Source of the DNA: Nostoc sp. T09 | Lineage (GTDB): Bacteria > Cyanobacteriota > Cyanobacteriia > Cyanobacteriales > Nostocaceae | DNA length: 64,000 nucleotides | Assembly (NCBI RefSeq): GCF_002154695.1 | Contig: NZ_MTAV01000014.1 | Coordinates: 75,880 to 139,879 of the forward strand | Reading direction: 5' to 3' | Shown here: positions 43,169 through 52,839 of the stretch, in pieces | Layout of the letters: the number at the start of each line of letters is the position of its first letter | Position numbering within the stretch: position 1 is the first letter of the stretch | Notes under the pieces: model-generated | Databases searched by the model: none | Told to the model about the DNA's origin: nothing | What the model saw: only the letters and a program-made list of their open reading frames with translations | Program-made: the position numbers and the translations under genes

Positions 43169-43831
43169 CTAGAGTAGCGTTTGAAAAGTGCGTGCTTCAA
43201 TAAATAAATCCAATACCCGATCATCAATTTTCATACGGTAGCCGTTGAGTGCTGCATTGGCTCGCTCTACATCCTTGCCAAAGACGCGAGATGAGGCAAC
43301 AAAACAGGCAATGTCCCAAACGATGGGTGCAATAAATGTGTCCTCCCAGTCAGCCCATAACACTCCACGTATGGTATTTAATACATTCGACGGGTTTGAG
43401 TCGCCGTGAACGGGTTGCATGGGTAACTCTAGTTGTGGGAACTTAGTTTTTAATCTTTCGTTCACTTGTAGGAGCATGTCTGCGTCCGCAGGGCTGAATA
43501 CCCCCTGGCTGCGGAGTTGCGAGAAAATCGGCTCAGACTCAGACAACGCATCAAGGACGGGAAGCTCACCGTCGAAGTCTACCAGTGCTTCGTGACACTC
43601 ACGCAAAGCTTTTCCGGCAGTGGTTGGATTTACTGGCTCGTCTAATTCTTGCACAAATTCCCAAAAGCTTAATACCAAACCCTTGTGGTGGTATGGACCA
43701 GGTGAAACTACTGTACTTGGAGGTATAACAGGTGCGCCTACTGCTGCCTGATGACTCGCGATCGCAACTGATATCCCAGCTAACTTTACTACTACCAAAT
43801 CCCCATCAGTAGGGTAAAGGGTATGCAGCAT
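43169..43831 (-). pseudogene. 5'-truncated aminoglycoside-phosphotransferase-family gene
   Basis: The frame encodes the C-terminal two-thirds of an APH-fold kinase: LSFWEFVQELDEP, then the catalytic loop PVHGDSNPSNVL and metal site GVLWADWEDTFIAPIVWDIA. The N-terminal lobe with the ATP loop is missing; only VVVKLAG of its Lys strand remains. The 5' end runs into the GH18 gene at 43806. A rearrangement that joined the two genes is the simplest reading. Confidence 0.65.
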
Positions 43832-44963
43832 TTTTGACAGCCTGAAGCAGAGGATCGCGAATCTCGGCTTCAGGTAGCCAACCAGCGCCAAGATCCCAAA
43901 TAATCACGCCACCTAAGCCATTATTTGCCACATAATCAATCTTCGCCTGAACAGATATTTCGTCGTCATAGGAGATAAAACCGTCCGTAGCTGAACCCAG
44001 TGTATTAATTCTTAAATAGGCTGCCTGAGCAGTTTTATCCCAGTGGTAGACTTGTTTTTTGTAATAGCGATTGATAATTTCAAAGTATGGAATTGCTCCA
44101 AATGTGGGTATCTGGGTTTTATCCCATTTCTGTAGTGGCTCAAAAACACCACCCCACTTTTTCCCTTCAAAATCAATGCCAATCGCTAACTTGTTTGCTG
44201 GTACGCCTGCATCGATAAAGGCTTTAACAAGACCATCAGCAGAAGGAAGCAACTTACCAGTCGTAGGAAACTTGTTACCACCGTCATAAATTGGTGCATT
44301 GTGCCAAGTAACCCAACCAGGCCAATTTCCCGCTAAGTTATAGGAAATAATATTGATTTGCTCAAATTGGTGTTGCAACTTTGCAAATAGCTCGGGTCGG
44401 TCTTTGACAGCAGCAGTTAATATCGGCCTAGGAGTAATCAAGCTTAATTTCTGACTCAAAAGATTAATGAGCGCAGCATACTGCTGTTCATCCTCTTCTT
44501 TTACAGGTTGCCAATCAATATCAATACCATCATATTGTTCGCCACCATAGCCTGTATTATCATTGGTTAAAAATTTGACAAGATTATTAGTGAAAGCTTC
44601 AAGATTTTCTGAGCTGGTAGCGGCTCTAAATCTATTGCGTGTCGCTCCGTAAACTTCTCCTTGACCGTCTCTTCCTCCGAGAGCAAATAGAACTTTGGTT
44701 CCTGCGGCATGAGCTGCTTTCAACAGCGCCGCTGAGTTATCTGGGGTAATTTGATTAGTTTCAAAGTCCAAGCCTGCTGGGTCAGATAACAGACCATGCT
44801 GTTTATTCCCAGGTTTTACAGCAAAATGGATGATAGCAGTTACAGCGCTGTAATCAATATTCTGAGGATGTAAATATTCTTGTCTCCAACCGGGGTAATA
44901 GGCGCTAGTCCATCCAAGAATGCGTTTGCCAATAACTGGAATACTGTCGTCAGTTGTGTTCAT
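43806..44963 (-). CDS. GH18-fold protein with the catalytic Glu replaced by Gln
   Basis: A 385-residue TIM-barrel protein of the chitinase family. Strands are recognisable in GKRILGWTSAYYPGWRQEY, AIIHFAVKP, VLFALGGRDG, INIISYNLAGNWPGW and GGVIIWDLGAGW. The signature DxxDxDxE reads DGIDIDWQ (Asp145, 148, 150; Gln152), so the proton-donor Glu is absent. It is therefore probably not a hydrolase and may be a chitin- or glycan-binding protein. No signal peptide is evident. The ATG at 44963 is chosen after an AGAGG site. Confidence 0.82.
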   Translation of the reverse strand: MNTTDDSIPVIGKRILGWTSAYYPGWRQEYLHPQNIDYSAVTAIIHFAVKPGNKQHGLLSDPAGLDFETNQITPDNSAALLKAAHAAGTKVLFALGGRDGQGEVYGATRNRFRAATSSENLEAFTNNLVKFLTNDNTGYGGEQYDGIDIDWQPVKEEDEQQYAALINLLSQKLSLITPRPILTAAVKDRPELFAKLQHQFEQINIISYNLAGNWPGWVTWHNAPIYDGGNKFPTTGKLLPSADGLVKAFIDAGVPANKLAIGIDFEGKKWGGVFEPLQKWDKTQIPTFGAIPYFEIINRYYKKQVYHWDKTAQAAYLRINTLGSATDGFISYDDEISVQAKIDYVANNGLGGVIIWDLGAGWLPEAEIRDPLLQAVKNAAYPLPY

Positions 44964-45101
44964 ACTGCCTCTTGAACCTACAAATTCTGCGATCGCTATC
45001 AAGTATCAGAACAAACTAAGCTACAAACGACATTGGTATTATTCCAGAACTAGCCTAATCAGATTTTTAGACAAAAATTGGGTGAACAAAGAAAGCCTAC
45101 C

Positions 45102-45139
45102 AGTAGTAACCTGATTTTTTTGCAATTCAGGTTACTACT
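45102..45139. terminator. strong hairpin between fructokinase and GH18 genes
   Basis: AGTAGTAACCTGA/TCAGGTTACTACT is a perfect 13-bp stem with a 12-nt loop. CTTTTC follows on the plus strand. Both flanking genes are on the minus strand, so it may end or protect the fructokinase transcript. Confidence 0.5.
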
Positions 45140-45173
45140 CTTTTCACATGGAATAAAACATCCAAGCTACCCT

Positions 45174-46151
45174 TTAAAGTTGATGGGAAGCCAGAAAAGC
45201 TTCGACTTCAGCCGCAGTTGGTTGGGAGGCGATCGCGCCTGGTTTAATAGTAGTCAAAGCACCCACAGCACTCGCATAGGTGACAATGCGTTTTACTGTT
45301 TCTGCATTGCTCAAGCTTTGGATACCATGCTGAAGTACTTGGTGAATAAACCCTGCCAAAAAGCTATCCCCCGCACCTGTTGTATCTACAACAGGCATAG
45401 AAAATGAGGGTAATTTGCCTTCATTCTCACCCAAGCAATAGGCACAACCGTTTTCGCCATCTGTCACCAGCACTCCTTCCAGTGAATCCCTACGATAAGT
45501 AATTGCGCCAGGGTCTTTTGTATCGAATAACCATTCCGCTTCTTCTTTGGAGAGTTTGACAAAATCGACTTGCTTAAATATTTCTTCAATTTTTTGCCGA
45601 GCAATTTTGGCATCTTCCCAAAAAACAGGACGCCAATTCACATCCAGCAAAATTTTTAGATCGTAATATTCTGCTAATTCTAGAGCGCGGCGAATTGCCT
45701 TTTCACTTTCTGGATAAGCTAATTCCAAAGTACCTAAAACTAGAAAATCAGCCTCTTGAAACAGGGAGTGGGGCAATTTTTCTGCTTGCAGGCGCGTATC
45801 AGCAAATTCAGTGGTATTATACTTGCCGAATCCAGCAAAAGTGCGATCGCCTGCCAAATCTCTGGTTACATAAACTTGTCGCGTTGGTGCTGTGGGATGA
45901 CGTTGCACTCCTGCTGTGTCTACGCCTAGTTCTTGTAACAGCTTTACCAATTCATTCCCTGGTTGATCTTCACCAACAGATCCAATAAAACCCGCTGGCG
46001 TCCCCAGCTTTACTAAAGCACAGGCTACGTTAGCTGGTGCTCCTCCTGGGTAAGGAGTCCAGGACTTAACTTCTTCTAGCTTTAGCCCCAATTGATCGGC
46101 TAAACAATCAAATAAAATTTCACCGAGACATAAAACACGGGGATTGCTCAT
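45174..46151 (-). CDS. fructokinase (PfkB family)
   Basis: Phosphorylates a ketohexose, most likely fructose from sucrose cleavage, using ATP. The 325-residue ribokinase-fold protein has VLCLGEILFDC at the N-terminus, PGGAPANVACALVKLG, and the C-terminal signature VDTTGAGDSFLAGF with the catalytic Asp. Length and motifs fit bacterial and plant fructokinases. Confidence 0.9.
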   Translation of the reverse strand: MSNPRVLCLGEILFDCLADQLGLKLEEVKSWTPYPGGAPANVACALVKLGTPAGFIGSVGEDQPGNELVKLLQELGVDTAGVQRHPTAPTRQVYVTRDLAGDRTFAGFGKYNTTEFADTRLQAEKLPHSLFQEADFLVLGTLELAYPESEKAIRRALELAEYYDLKILLDVNWRPVFWEDAKIARQKIEEIFKQVDFVKLSKEEAEWLFDTKDPGAITYRRDSLEGVLVTDGENGCAYCLGENEGKLPSFSMPVVDTTGAGDSFLAGFIHQVLQHGIQSLSNAETVKRIVTYASAVGALTTIKPGAIASQPTAAEVEAFLASHQL

Positions 46152-46505
46152 TTCATTTTAGGTTTTCGATTTGGGTGGAAGATTTTCCAGTATAAAATCT
46201 ACAATAATCTGTGCTATCTGTCGCCCGTCCTTCATAGAATGAAATAGCAATTTTTGCTACTAATATTAAGATGTATATGCTTTTGCCCCCACGTTTCCTG
46301 GCATCTGTAAAAAGGCTGATTTTAACTAACAAATGGTAGTATTTAGTACAAGCATTTTGTCAATTTCATTACTATGAAGCAAAAATAAAAGGAAAATAAT
46401 GGCAATTGTTATGCTAATAGCACTGAAAACACCTGCCTATAAAAGAATCTTCTAGAATTAGAGAGAGCGATTAAGTACATATACCAAGGGAGGATAGAAT
46501 AAGTC
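46152..46505. other. regulatory gap upstream of the pedR-like gene
   Basis: AT-rich DNA between divergent fructokinase and pedR-like genes. It ends with AGGGAGGA, a possible ribosome site about 12 nt before the ATG. No other element was recognised. Confidence 0.4.
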
Positions 46506-46769
46506 ATGGCTGCTGGCGAGTCTCAGACCCCTGTTAGTCTGTCAGACAGAGAACTGCAAATTATCGACTTAGTGGCCGCTGGCTTAACTAACCAAGAGAT
46601 TGCAGGAAAACTGGAAATTAGCAAACGCACAGTTGATAACCATATCAGCAATATTCTCACTAAAACCCAGACGGAAAACCGAGTAGCTCTTGTGCGCTGG
46701 GCCTTACAGTGGGGCAAAGTCTGTTTGAATGATGTCAATTGCTGTCCTCTGCCTAACCATAACGATTAG
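46506..46769 (+). CDS. pedR: small LuxR-type transcription factor, PedR-like
   Basis: An 87-residue regulator that is almost only a LuxR helix-turn-helix (LSDRELQIIDLVAAGLTNQEIAGKLEISKRTVDNHISNILTKT). A cysteine-bearing tail (CLNDVNCCPLP) follows. Size and the Cys tail resemble PedR of Synechocystis, a regulator that responds to photosynthetic electron transport through thiol redox state. Assignment is by similarity of size and motifs, not by alignment. Confidence 0.75.
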   Translation: MAAGESQTPVSLSDRELQIIDLVAAGLTNQEIAGKLEISKRTVDNHISNILTKTQTENRVALVRWALQWGKVCLNDVNCCPLPNHND

Positions 46770-47225
46770 ACAAGTTGCTAGTAAGGACGCGATCGATGGC
46801 GTCTAATCCGGACATCATTGATTGCGTTATCACGTTCAAGTTCTTTTGGTTTACAGCCAAGGCAATGTGACGCTTAACAAAGAGTTCTGCTCTTCACGCC
46901 TTTGTTTCAGTGTGAACCTCTACCACAAACTGTTATTAGCGTCGCAATCAACCAGATTAGGACTGACGCAGGCTAGATGTAAGGGTGTAAGGGTTTTGAA
47001 TACCTAAGCCCCTATCCCCTTATATCCCTGCACCCCTTGCTTAAATCCTTAATTTTTTCTTACTCATGCGTAAGTACTACAATAATTAATAGAGATGGGC
47101 TTTTATTGCCCAACTGTAAACTGCTATGTCTACTCATCAATAAAAATTAGCAATAATATTTTGCCGCAAGCGCTACATTTGAAAGAAATCTATGTTGCTC
47201 CATCGGCTTAGGGAGCAGTGTTCCT
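46770..47225. other. intergenic region with GTAAGGG/CCCCTTA repeat
   Basis: No gene is seen. At 46979-47041 GTAAGGGTGTAAGGG is followed by several CCCCTT/CCCCTA runs, able to pair as an imperfect hairpin; this resembles dispersed repeats near Nostoc genes. Confidence 0.5.
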
Positions 47226-48023
47226 ATGAATACTTCTACTTTTTTTTCAAGTGGCTTGTCTCCCTTTGACTTTTTCAGCTTTGATTTAACAGCACCTCTG
47301 ACTGGAAACTTTCCAAAAGTTGCAGATCAAGCTACCCTGACACCAAGACGTACTCCACCCTTCGGGAACGCCTACCCCTTAAAAAGGGTTACGCCCAACC
47401 TCGAACGAGAAGCCTCACCTCGTGCGTCTACAGATTTTCCACAATCTACGCAAGACGCCGATCTACTCAAGCAGCTATCATTTATCCCTGGATTGAAAGA
47501 AATTTTGATGCTGCGACAAGTTCATGCCTTAGAACACGCTACTGTTTGGGTTTTGAGTGAATCAAATAGTGCCTATACTCCCAGCAGAGAATCTACCAAT
47601 GTTCAAGTTGATAACGAACTATTAGGTGGTTTGTCTACAGAGCATGGATTCTACCTCTATGGTGAAGTGAATATCAGTGATTTAAGACGTGCAGTCACCC
47701 TGGCGTTACATCGCCTTACTAGTGGTGAATGGGATTTAGCTGTACATCCCCGTTGCGGCACCAATTTATCAGTAGCTATGCTGTTAACAGCTGGACTAGC
47801 TGTAAGTGTGCATTTTTTGCTACCATTCCGGCCAATTGAGCAACTAATAGGTTTGGGATTAGCCGCCACGACAGCAGCTGAACTCGCACCAGATTTAGGT
47901 TCTATGGCACAGCGCTACCTTACAACTGCTATTCCCTTTAATCTCAAAATTGAAAATATTATCCGTAAACGCGACGTTTGGGGACGCGAGGCACATTTTG
48001 TCCAGGTTAATTGGCAAGAGTAA
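47226..48023 (+). CDS. conserved cyanobacterial protein (DUF6391-like) with repeat-derived insert
   Basis: A 265-residue protein. The conserved part starts near residue 75 (LLKQLSFIPGLKEILMLRQVHALEHATVWVL) and includes STEHGFYLYGEVN, HPRCGTNLSV and two hydrophobic segments (~185-220), suggesting membrane association. Residues ~40-68 are encoded by repeat DNA containing CCCTTCGGGAACGCC, so this variable N-terminal part looks like an in-frame repeat insertion. Function unknown. Confidence 0.75.
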   Translation: MNTSTFFSSGLSPFDFFSFDLTAPLTGNFPKVADQATLTPRRTPPFGNAYPLKRVTPNLEREASPRASTDFPQSTQDADLLKQLSFIPGLKEILMLRQVHALEHATVWVLSESNSAYTPSRESTNVQVDNELLGGLSTEHGFYLYGEVNISDLRRAVTLALHRLTSGEWDLAVHPRCGTNLSVAMLLTAGLAVSVHFLLPFRPIEQLIGLGLAATTAAELAPDLGSMAQRYLTTAIPFNLKIENIIRKRDVWGREAHFVQVNWQE

Positions 48024-48140
48024 GTAGTTAGTGGTGAATATCTGAATATTATTTATTCCGCTCTTGAAAGCGACATTTCTATTAAGATAGGGACTTACCG
48101 CTACGCGATTGTGCGCCCACGCATTTTCAGAGAGTAAGTA

Positions 48141-49139
48141 ATGAGAAAGCTTTATTTCTTAGTTCCGGGGACAGATGGTAAATTTGCCTGTGGTGGTCTT
48201 TGGGCAGAGTTAAAAACAGTTAATTTGGCTCAGCAGATTTGTAGTGCCGATGTTGTAACTTACCGCCAACGGGAAACAGACAAAATTTTTTTAGACGATC
48301 TGCTCAAGGCAAAAAATTTAGATGATGTAATTTTTGTGATTAGTTGGGGATTTGATATTGCTCAACTTGCAGCTAAGCTTCAGAAATATAACGTTGTCTA
48401 CCATGCCCACAGTGCGGGTTATAGATTCCGCTTGCCAGCCAGTATTCCGATTATTACTGTAAGCCGAAATACAATGGGATATTGGGGACAAAAGGCTCCT
48501 AACTCTTTGATTTATTATTTACCTAATCAAATTTCGGATGAATTTCAAAATTTACATCTAGAGCGAGATATTGATGTTTTAGTTCAAGCAAGAAAATCTT
48601 CAGAATATTTAATGCAAGCATTAATTCCTGAATTGCAGAAAAAATGTCGGGTATTTGTTGTTAATTCCTATGTTGAGGATTTGCCTGGACTCTTCAATCG
48701 CGCTAAGATTTATCTTTACGATTCTGCTGAATATTGGGCACAACAAGGTGTGAGTGAAGGATTTGGGCTGCAACCAATGGAAGCCCTTGCCTGTGGCTGT
48801 CAGGTATTCTCTAGTGTCAATGGAGGGTTATCTGATTACTTAGATCCTGGATTTAATTGCCATAAAATTGCTGGATATTCCAAAGAGTTTGATACGCAAC
48901 GCATTTTAAAATTGCTTGAATCTCCAGTAAAGGGGACTTTGCCTGAACAGTTTTTTGCAGAGTATCGATACGAGAATATTATTAAGCGTTTCCAAGTTAT
49001 TCTGGCTGAATTAAATGAATTTTTTGATCATAAAATTCAACAACAGTCAAATATCCCAGAGTTGACAAAAATACGTGTTGCTAAATTATTCACTCAGAGT
49101 ATATACAGTAAGGTACGCAAGAAATATTTTCGGGGATAG
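48141..49139 (+). CDS. GT4-like glycosyltransferase
   Basis: A 332-residue GT-B-fold enzyme. The N-terminal half has a nucleotide-sugar fold start (LYFLVPGTDGKFACGGLWAE). The C-terminal half holds the donor-site motif EGFGLQPMEALACGCQVFSSVNGGLSDYL. No membrane helix is seen. Acceptor and sugar are unknown; it stands alone, with no polysaccharide genes nearby in the window. Confidence 0.82.
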   Translation: MRKLYFLVPGTDGKFACGGLWAELKTVNLAQQICSADVVTYRQRETDKIFLDDLLKAKNLDDVIFVISWGFDIAQLAAKLQKYNVVYHAHSAGYRFRLPASIPIITVSRNTMGYWGQKAPNSLIYYLPNQISDEFQNLHLERDIDVLVQARKSSEYLMQALIPELQKKCRVFVVNSYVEDLPGLFNRAKIYLYDSAEYWAQQGVSEGFGLQPMEALACGCQVFSSVNGGLSDYLDPGFNCHKIAGYSKEFDTQRILKLLESPVKGTLPEQFFAEYRYENIIKRFQVILAELNEFFDHKIQQQSNIPELTKIRVAKLFTQSIYSKVRKKYFRG

Positions 49140-49212
49140 TTAAACTAAAGCATCTTCTACAAGTGTGCTGATTTACTGTAACAGGGAATAGTGAATATTA
49201 AGTAGAATACTT

Positions 49213-49380
49213 AAGAGACCATTTATAAAGTAAATATTAAGTAGGGTGTGTTACGGCTATGCAAGGATTTGGGAGTTTGAGAGAGTGATTATTAGCCGTA
49301 ACGCACCGAGAAAGATGGTGCGTTAAGCGTTGCTATAACGCACCCTACGATTTAAGCTTTACTTTATAAATAACCTCTAA
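49213..49380. mobile_element. MITE-like element with ~45-bp terminal inverted repeats
   Basis: The left end (AGAGACCATTTATAAAGTAA then GTAGGGTGTGTTA) matches the complement of the right end (AGAGGTTATTTATAAAGTAA then GTAGGGTGCGTTA). The interior has another GGTGCGTTA copy. No coding capacity; about 168 bp. Confidence 0.7.
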
Positions 49381-49921
49381 ACGAAACTTGCTGTCCAGCT
49401 CCTCGGCTTCTTGAAGAAGCTGGGATCTGCCAGAAGCGATCGCACGCCACCTAAAATAGTTATCACGACGAATTATTTAGCAAAAATATTAGTGAGTAGT
49501 ATTGTAGTGTGATCGCTTCTGATAGATTTAAAAGTCAGTCTTTAGTAGTGCTAAAACTAATCGCTAACATATTTTAGGAAGTTATTTAAAATACATATTA
49601 TTTTGTCTATTTTTATACTTAAATAATAGAATAATATTCTGATTGCTATGTAGCTTTAAAGGCTGAAATTTGAAATATACTGAGACTAACAGCCTCAGAT
49701 AGTAAACTTTGTATCTGAAAAAAATTCAGCAATAAAACTGGATATATATTTAAAATAAGTAATATTTTTTACATATAAATATCATTTTTTGTAGTTATAT
49801 ACGATATTTTTTATACTTTACTACGTAGAATAATTTAAGATTAGAACATCTTCAGCAAAAGCTTTTAAGAATTACGGCTCTTAACTCCAGTCTTGTCAAG
49901 GTACGAGTCAAAGGAAGCAAA

Positions 49922-49970
49922 AAAATACAAAATGAAGTGATTTTTTGGTAAAATCACTTCATGTATTTTA
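49922..49970. other. long hairpin upstream of the Ser/Thr kinase
   Basis: TGAAGTGATTTT/AAAATCACTTCA is a perfect 12-bp stem extended by AAAATAC/GTATTTT, with a 6-nt loop. It could be a terminator for an unseen transcript, or a regulatory palindrome. Confidence 0.55.
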
Positions 49971-50172
49971 TGGCATTAAGAAGTATACAAAAATGGCATA
50001 AATTCACTAAGTTAGCAATGGTAAAACTATCCCTAAACCAATACCAAGCTTAGAAAAATCGCTTGGAATTTATATAAATATCAAGCAACTAAACAGACGG
50101 TAATTCGGAAGTTTAAGCAAACTCTACAAATAAATTTCACTGGTCAGCAATTTAGTAGGTAGGATACGCCAC

Positions 50173-51348
50173 ATGCGTCAGTACCCTCGCATTAGAAAAA
50201 CACTCCAGCATCGCTACAATACTGTGACACAGTTAAAGAGTAGAGTATCTGGTGGTATTACTTACTTGCTATCAGGCGGCACACTGAATAAGCAACAGCA
50301 TCCTTTAATCAAAAAAATACTAAAAAATCGCTTTCAGATTGTCAAACTCCTGGCTAGAGGAGGATCTGGGGATACTTACTTAGCGATTGATCTGGATTTA
50401 CCAGGTCAACCCTATTGTGTTGTCAAACATTTTTATCCTAAACATCCTCATCCTGCTGTTGCGCCGATTGCCAAAAACCTATTTGACCGTGAAGCAGAAG
50501 GTTTATATCAGCTAGGTAACAACCATAACCAAATTCCTACCTTGTTTGCTCACTTTCATGAAGATGGGGATTTTTATTTAGTTCAAGAATTTGTTGACGG
50601 TTATGACTTGACGCAAGAGATAGTACCAGGTAAACCTCTAAGCGAAGAAGCAGTCTTTAATTTATTGAAAGACATCCTAGAAGTGTTGGTCTTCGTCCAC
50701 CAACACAAAATTATCCACCGGGATATTAAGCCGCAAAATCTCATGCGGCGGCACTCCGATCAAAAGATTGTACTGATTGACTTTGGAAGTATTAAGAAAG
50801 TAGGTATTCGGGGAGCTACCGTCACAATTGCTGTTGGCACTCCTGGCTATATGCCAAGCGAACAAGCCAAGGGAAAACCAAAAATTAGCAGCGATATTTA
50901 TGCAGTAGGCATGGTTGGGATTCAAGCTTTGACAGGTCTAATGCCTGAGCAACTAGAAGAAGATCTTGAGACTGGAGAAGTAATCTGGCGTGACAAGGTA
51001 CAGGTAAGCGATCGGCTAGCAGATATTTTAGACAAAATGGTTCACGAACGCCATAACCAGCGTTACCAATCCGCAGCAGAAGCTTTGCAAGCCCTGATTC
51101 CTGATATGGCGTTGCCACAGTACTCTGAATCTGTTGGTAAAGATGAAAACGCTGACGATCAGGATTTACTACTTTATAGAAAGTTTATTCTATTACTGGG
51201 GATAGGCTTCGGCATTGTTACTAGTGTGTTAATACTAATTTTAATATATACATTTTTACGTATGAGTATAGCACCGCAAAACCAACCAACTCCAATACAT
51301 ACATTTATAGAAAAGTTTGTTGACTCACCATCTGCTTATGTGGATTAG
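50173..51348 (+). CDS. membrane-anchored Hanks-type Ser/Thr protein kinase
   Basis: A 391-residue kinase. The glycine loop LLARGGSGDTYLA begins near residue 58, VVKHFYP carries the ATP-binding Lys, HRDIKPQNL the catalytic Asp, and LIDFGSIKK the DFG. GTPGYMPSEQ is the activation segment. One membrane helix lies near residues 338-360, leaving a short outer tail. The PstS-like gene follows 170 nt later on the same strand. Confidence 0.92.
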   Translation: MRQYPRIRKTLQHRYNTVTQLKSRVSGGITYLLSGGTLNKQQHPLIKKILKNRFQIVKLLARGGSGDTYLAIDLDLPGQPYCVVKHFYPKHPHPAVAPIAKNLFDREAEGLYQLGNNHNQIPTLFAHFHEDGDFYLVQEFVDGYDLTQEIVPGKPLSEEAVFNLLKDILEVLVFVHQHKIIHRDIKPQNLMRRHSDQKIVLIDFGSIKKVGIRGATVTIAVGTPGYMPSEQAKGKPKISSDIYAVGMVGIQALTGLMPEQLEEDLETGEVIWRDKVQVSDRLADILDKMVHERHNQRYQSAAEALQALIPDMALPQYSESVGKDENADDQDLLLYRKFILLLGIGFGIVTSVLILILIYTFLRMSIAPQNQPTPIHTFIEKFVDSPSAYVD

Positions 51349-51520
51349 CCAATAGTTCAGAGACGGTTAAATAAAAATTAGTAATTAGATGATTGTTCTG
51401 GCTACAAAAGAGCAAATTTAATCTAATTACACGAGTGACTAACTAATAATTACAGGGTGCTTTATCGATTTAATATCTAGGATTTTTATAGGCTCAATGT
51501 AAATCAACAACATTAATAAT

Positions 51521-52594
51521 ATGGACAATACAAACCAAGGAAAATCTTTGATTAAGGGAGACGTTGCCATCTTCCTGAGAGGTTTAATTATTGGCAAAGT
51601 GCTAACACTTATGGTGATTGGCGGACTGCTCTGGTGGTTGCTCAAGCCTGGCTTGTTGTCTCGTAACAACAGCGATTCTTCTAGTCAAAGTCTCAAGACC
51701 ACCTCTAGTAATGCATCCACTTTTGGGTCACTTGCTGATGTGCCAACCGACTCATTCAACTACGGTGGTAGCACAGCTTGGGCACCTATTCGGCAAGTAG
51801 TAGATTCTCAAATTCTAAGTGCCCGACCTGAACTAAAGTTGCGCTACCTAGACCCTGTTAACGGTAGTCCTGGTTCTACCTCAGGTATCCGGATGTTACT
51901 GAATGGACAATTAGACTTTGCTCAGTCTTCCCGTCCCCTTACAGATGAAGAACAAACCATTGCAAAAAAGCGAGGTATCACGCTAGAGCAACGTCAGGTT
52001 GGCATTGATGGGATAGCGGTGGTAGTTAATCCTTCGCTGAAAGTGCCAGGTTTAACTGTTGACCAATTGCAGCAGATATATTTGGGGCAGGTTACTAACT
52101 GGAATCAAGTAGGGGGTCCAAATCTACCGATCACACCTTTTTCGCAACGACCAGAGAATGCAGACACAATCATCTTTTCTAGCAATAGTGGCTTGAAACA
52201 ACGAGCACTTGGCTCTAATGTCAAGTATGTCTATTCAACTACAGAGGCAGTCCGCCAACTCAGCAAAACTCCTGGTGGTATATATTACGCTTCTGCCCGT
52301 GCAGTTGTACCTCAATGTAGAGTGAAACCTTTGCCACTGGGTCGCACTGCTGCCGATTTAGTTTCCCCATACCGCGAACCCCTAGTATCACCTGAGCAGT
52401 GTCCACGCCAACGCAACCAGGTAAATACTGAAGCCATCAAAAATGGCAGCTATCCAATAACCTCCAACTTGTTTGTGATTATTAAACAGAACAAAGGCCA
52501 AGAACACAAGGTTGGAGATGCCTATGCCAAACTTTTACTTACCGACCAGGGACAAAAGGCAATTGAGCAAGCTGGTTTTGTAAGCGTTCGCTAG
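51521..52594 (+). CDS. membrane-anchored PstS-like substrate-binding protein
   Basis: A 357-residue protein with an N-terminal membrane helix (~25-42) and a Ser-rich linker. A phosphate-binding-type periplasmic domain follows: GGSTAWAPIRQVVD, GSTSGIRMLLNGQLDFAQSSRPLTDEE, GIAVVVNPSL, LQQIYLGQVTNWNQVGG. The ligand could be phosphate or another anion. No pst permease genes are nearby, so a sensory role with the upstream kinase is possible. Confidence 0.83.
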   Translation: MDNTNQGKSLIKGDVAIFLRGLIIGKVLTLMVIGGLLWWLLKPGLLSRNNSDSSSQSLKTTSSNASTFGSLADVPTDSFNYGGSTAWAPIRQVVDSQILSARPELKLRYLDPVNGSPGSTSGIRMLLNGQLDFAQSSRPLTDEEQTIAKKRGITLEQRQVGIDGIAVVVNPSLKVPGLTVDQLQQIYLGQVTNWNQVGGPNLPITPFSQRPENADTIIFSSNSGLKQRALGSNVKYVYSTTEAVRQLSKTPGGIYYASARAVVPQCRVKPLPLGRTAADLVSPYREPLVSPEQCPRQRNQVNTEAIKNGSYPITSNLFVIIKQNKGQEHKVGDAYAKLLLTDQGQKAIEQAGFVSVR

Positions 52595-52740
52595 TAAATA
52601 TTTAATAGACTTCTTGCGAAAATAGTAAGTGAAATGTTGTTTCGCCAATGCAAAAAAAACTTTGGGAAAATGATGCAGATTACTCAAAGTAATGCATTTT
52701 CTATTGCACAATGATTTGTGGCGATCGCACTTATTAATTC

Positions 52741-52773
52741 AGATACCCAACTTCTTGAAAAAGTCGGGTATCT
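52741..52773. terminator. hairpin between convergent genes
   Basis: AGATACCC-ACTT/AAGT-GGGTATCT forms an imperfect 12-bp stem between the PstS-like gene (+) and the WD40 gene (-). The sequence type is a common dispersed intergenic hairpin in Nostoc-type genomes. Confidence 0.55.
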
Positions 52774-52839
52774 ATTCTTAGTTAATCGTCCAGTAGCAGT
52801 CTTTTGAAATTCACAGATCATTGAAGATTTCCATAACAG

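Larger units (their letters stand above)
49140..50172. other. 1-kb gap with MITE and long hairpin
   Basis: No gene is seen. It holds a MITE-like element (49213-49380), a HIP1 site near 49440, very AT-rich DNA (49560-49850) and a perfect hairpin (49922-49970) upstream of the Ser/Thr kinase. Confidence 0.55.
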
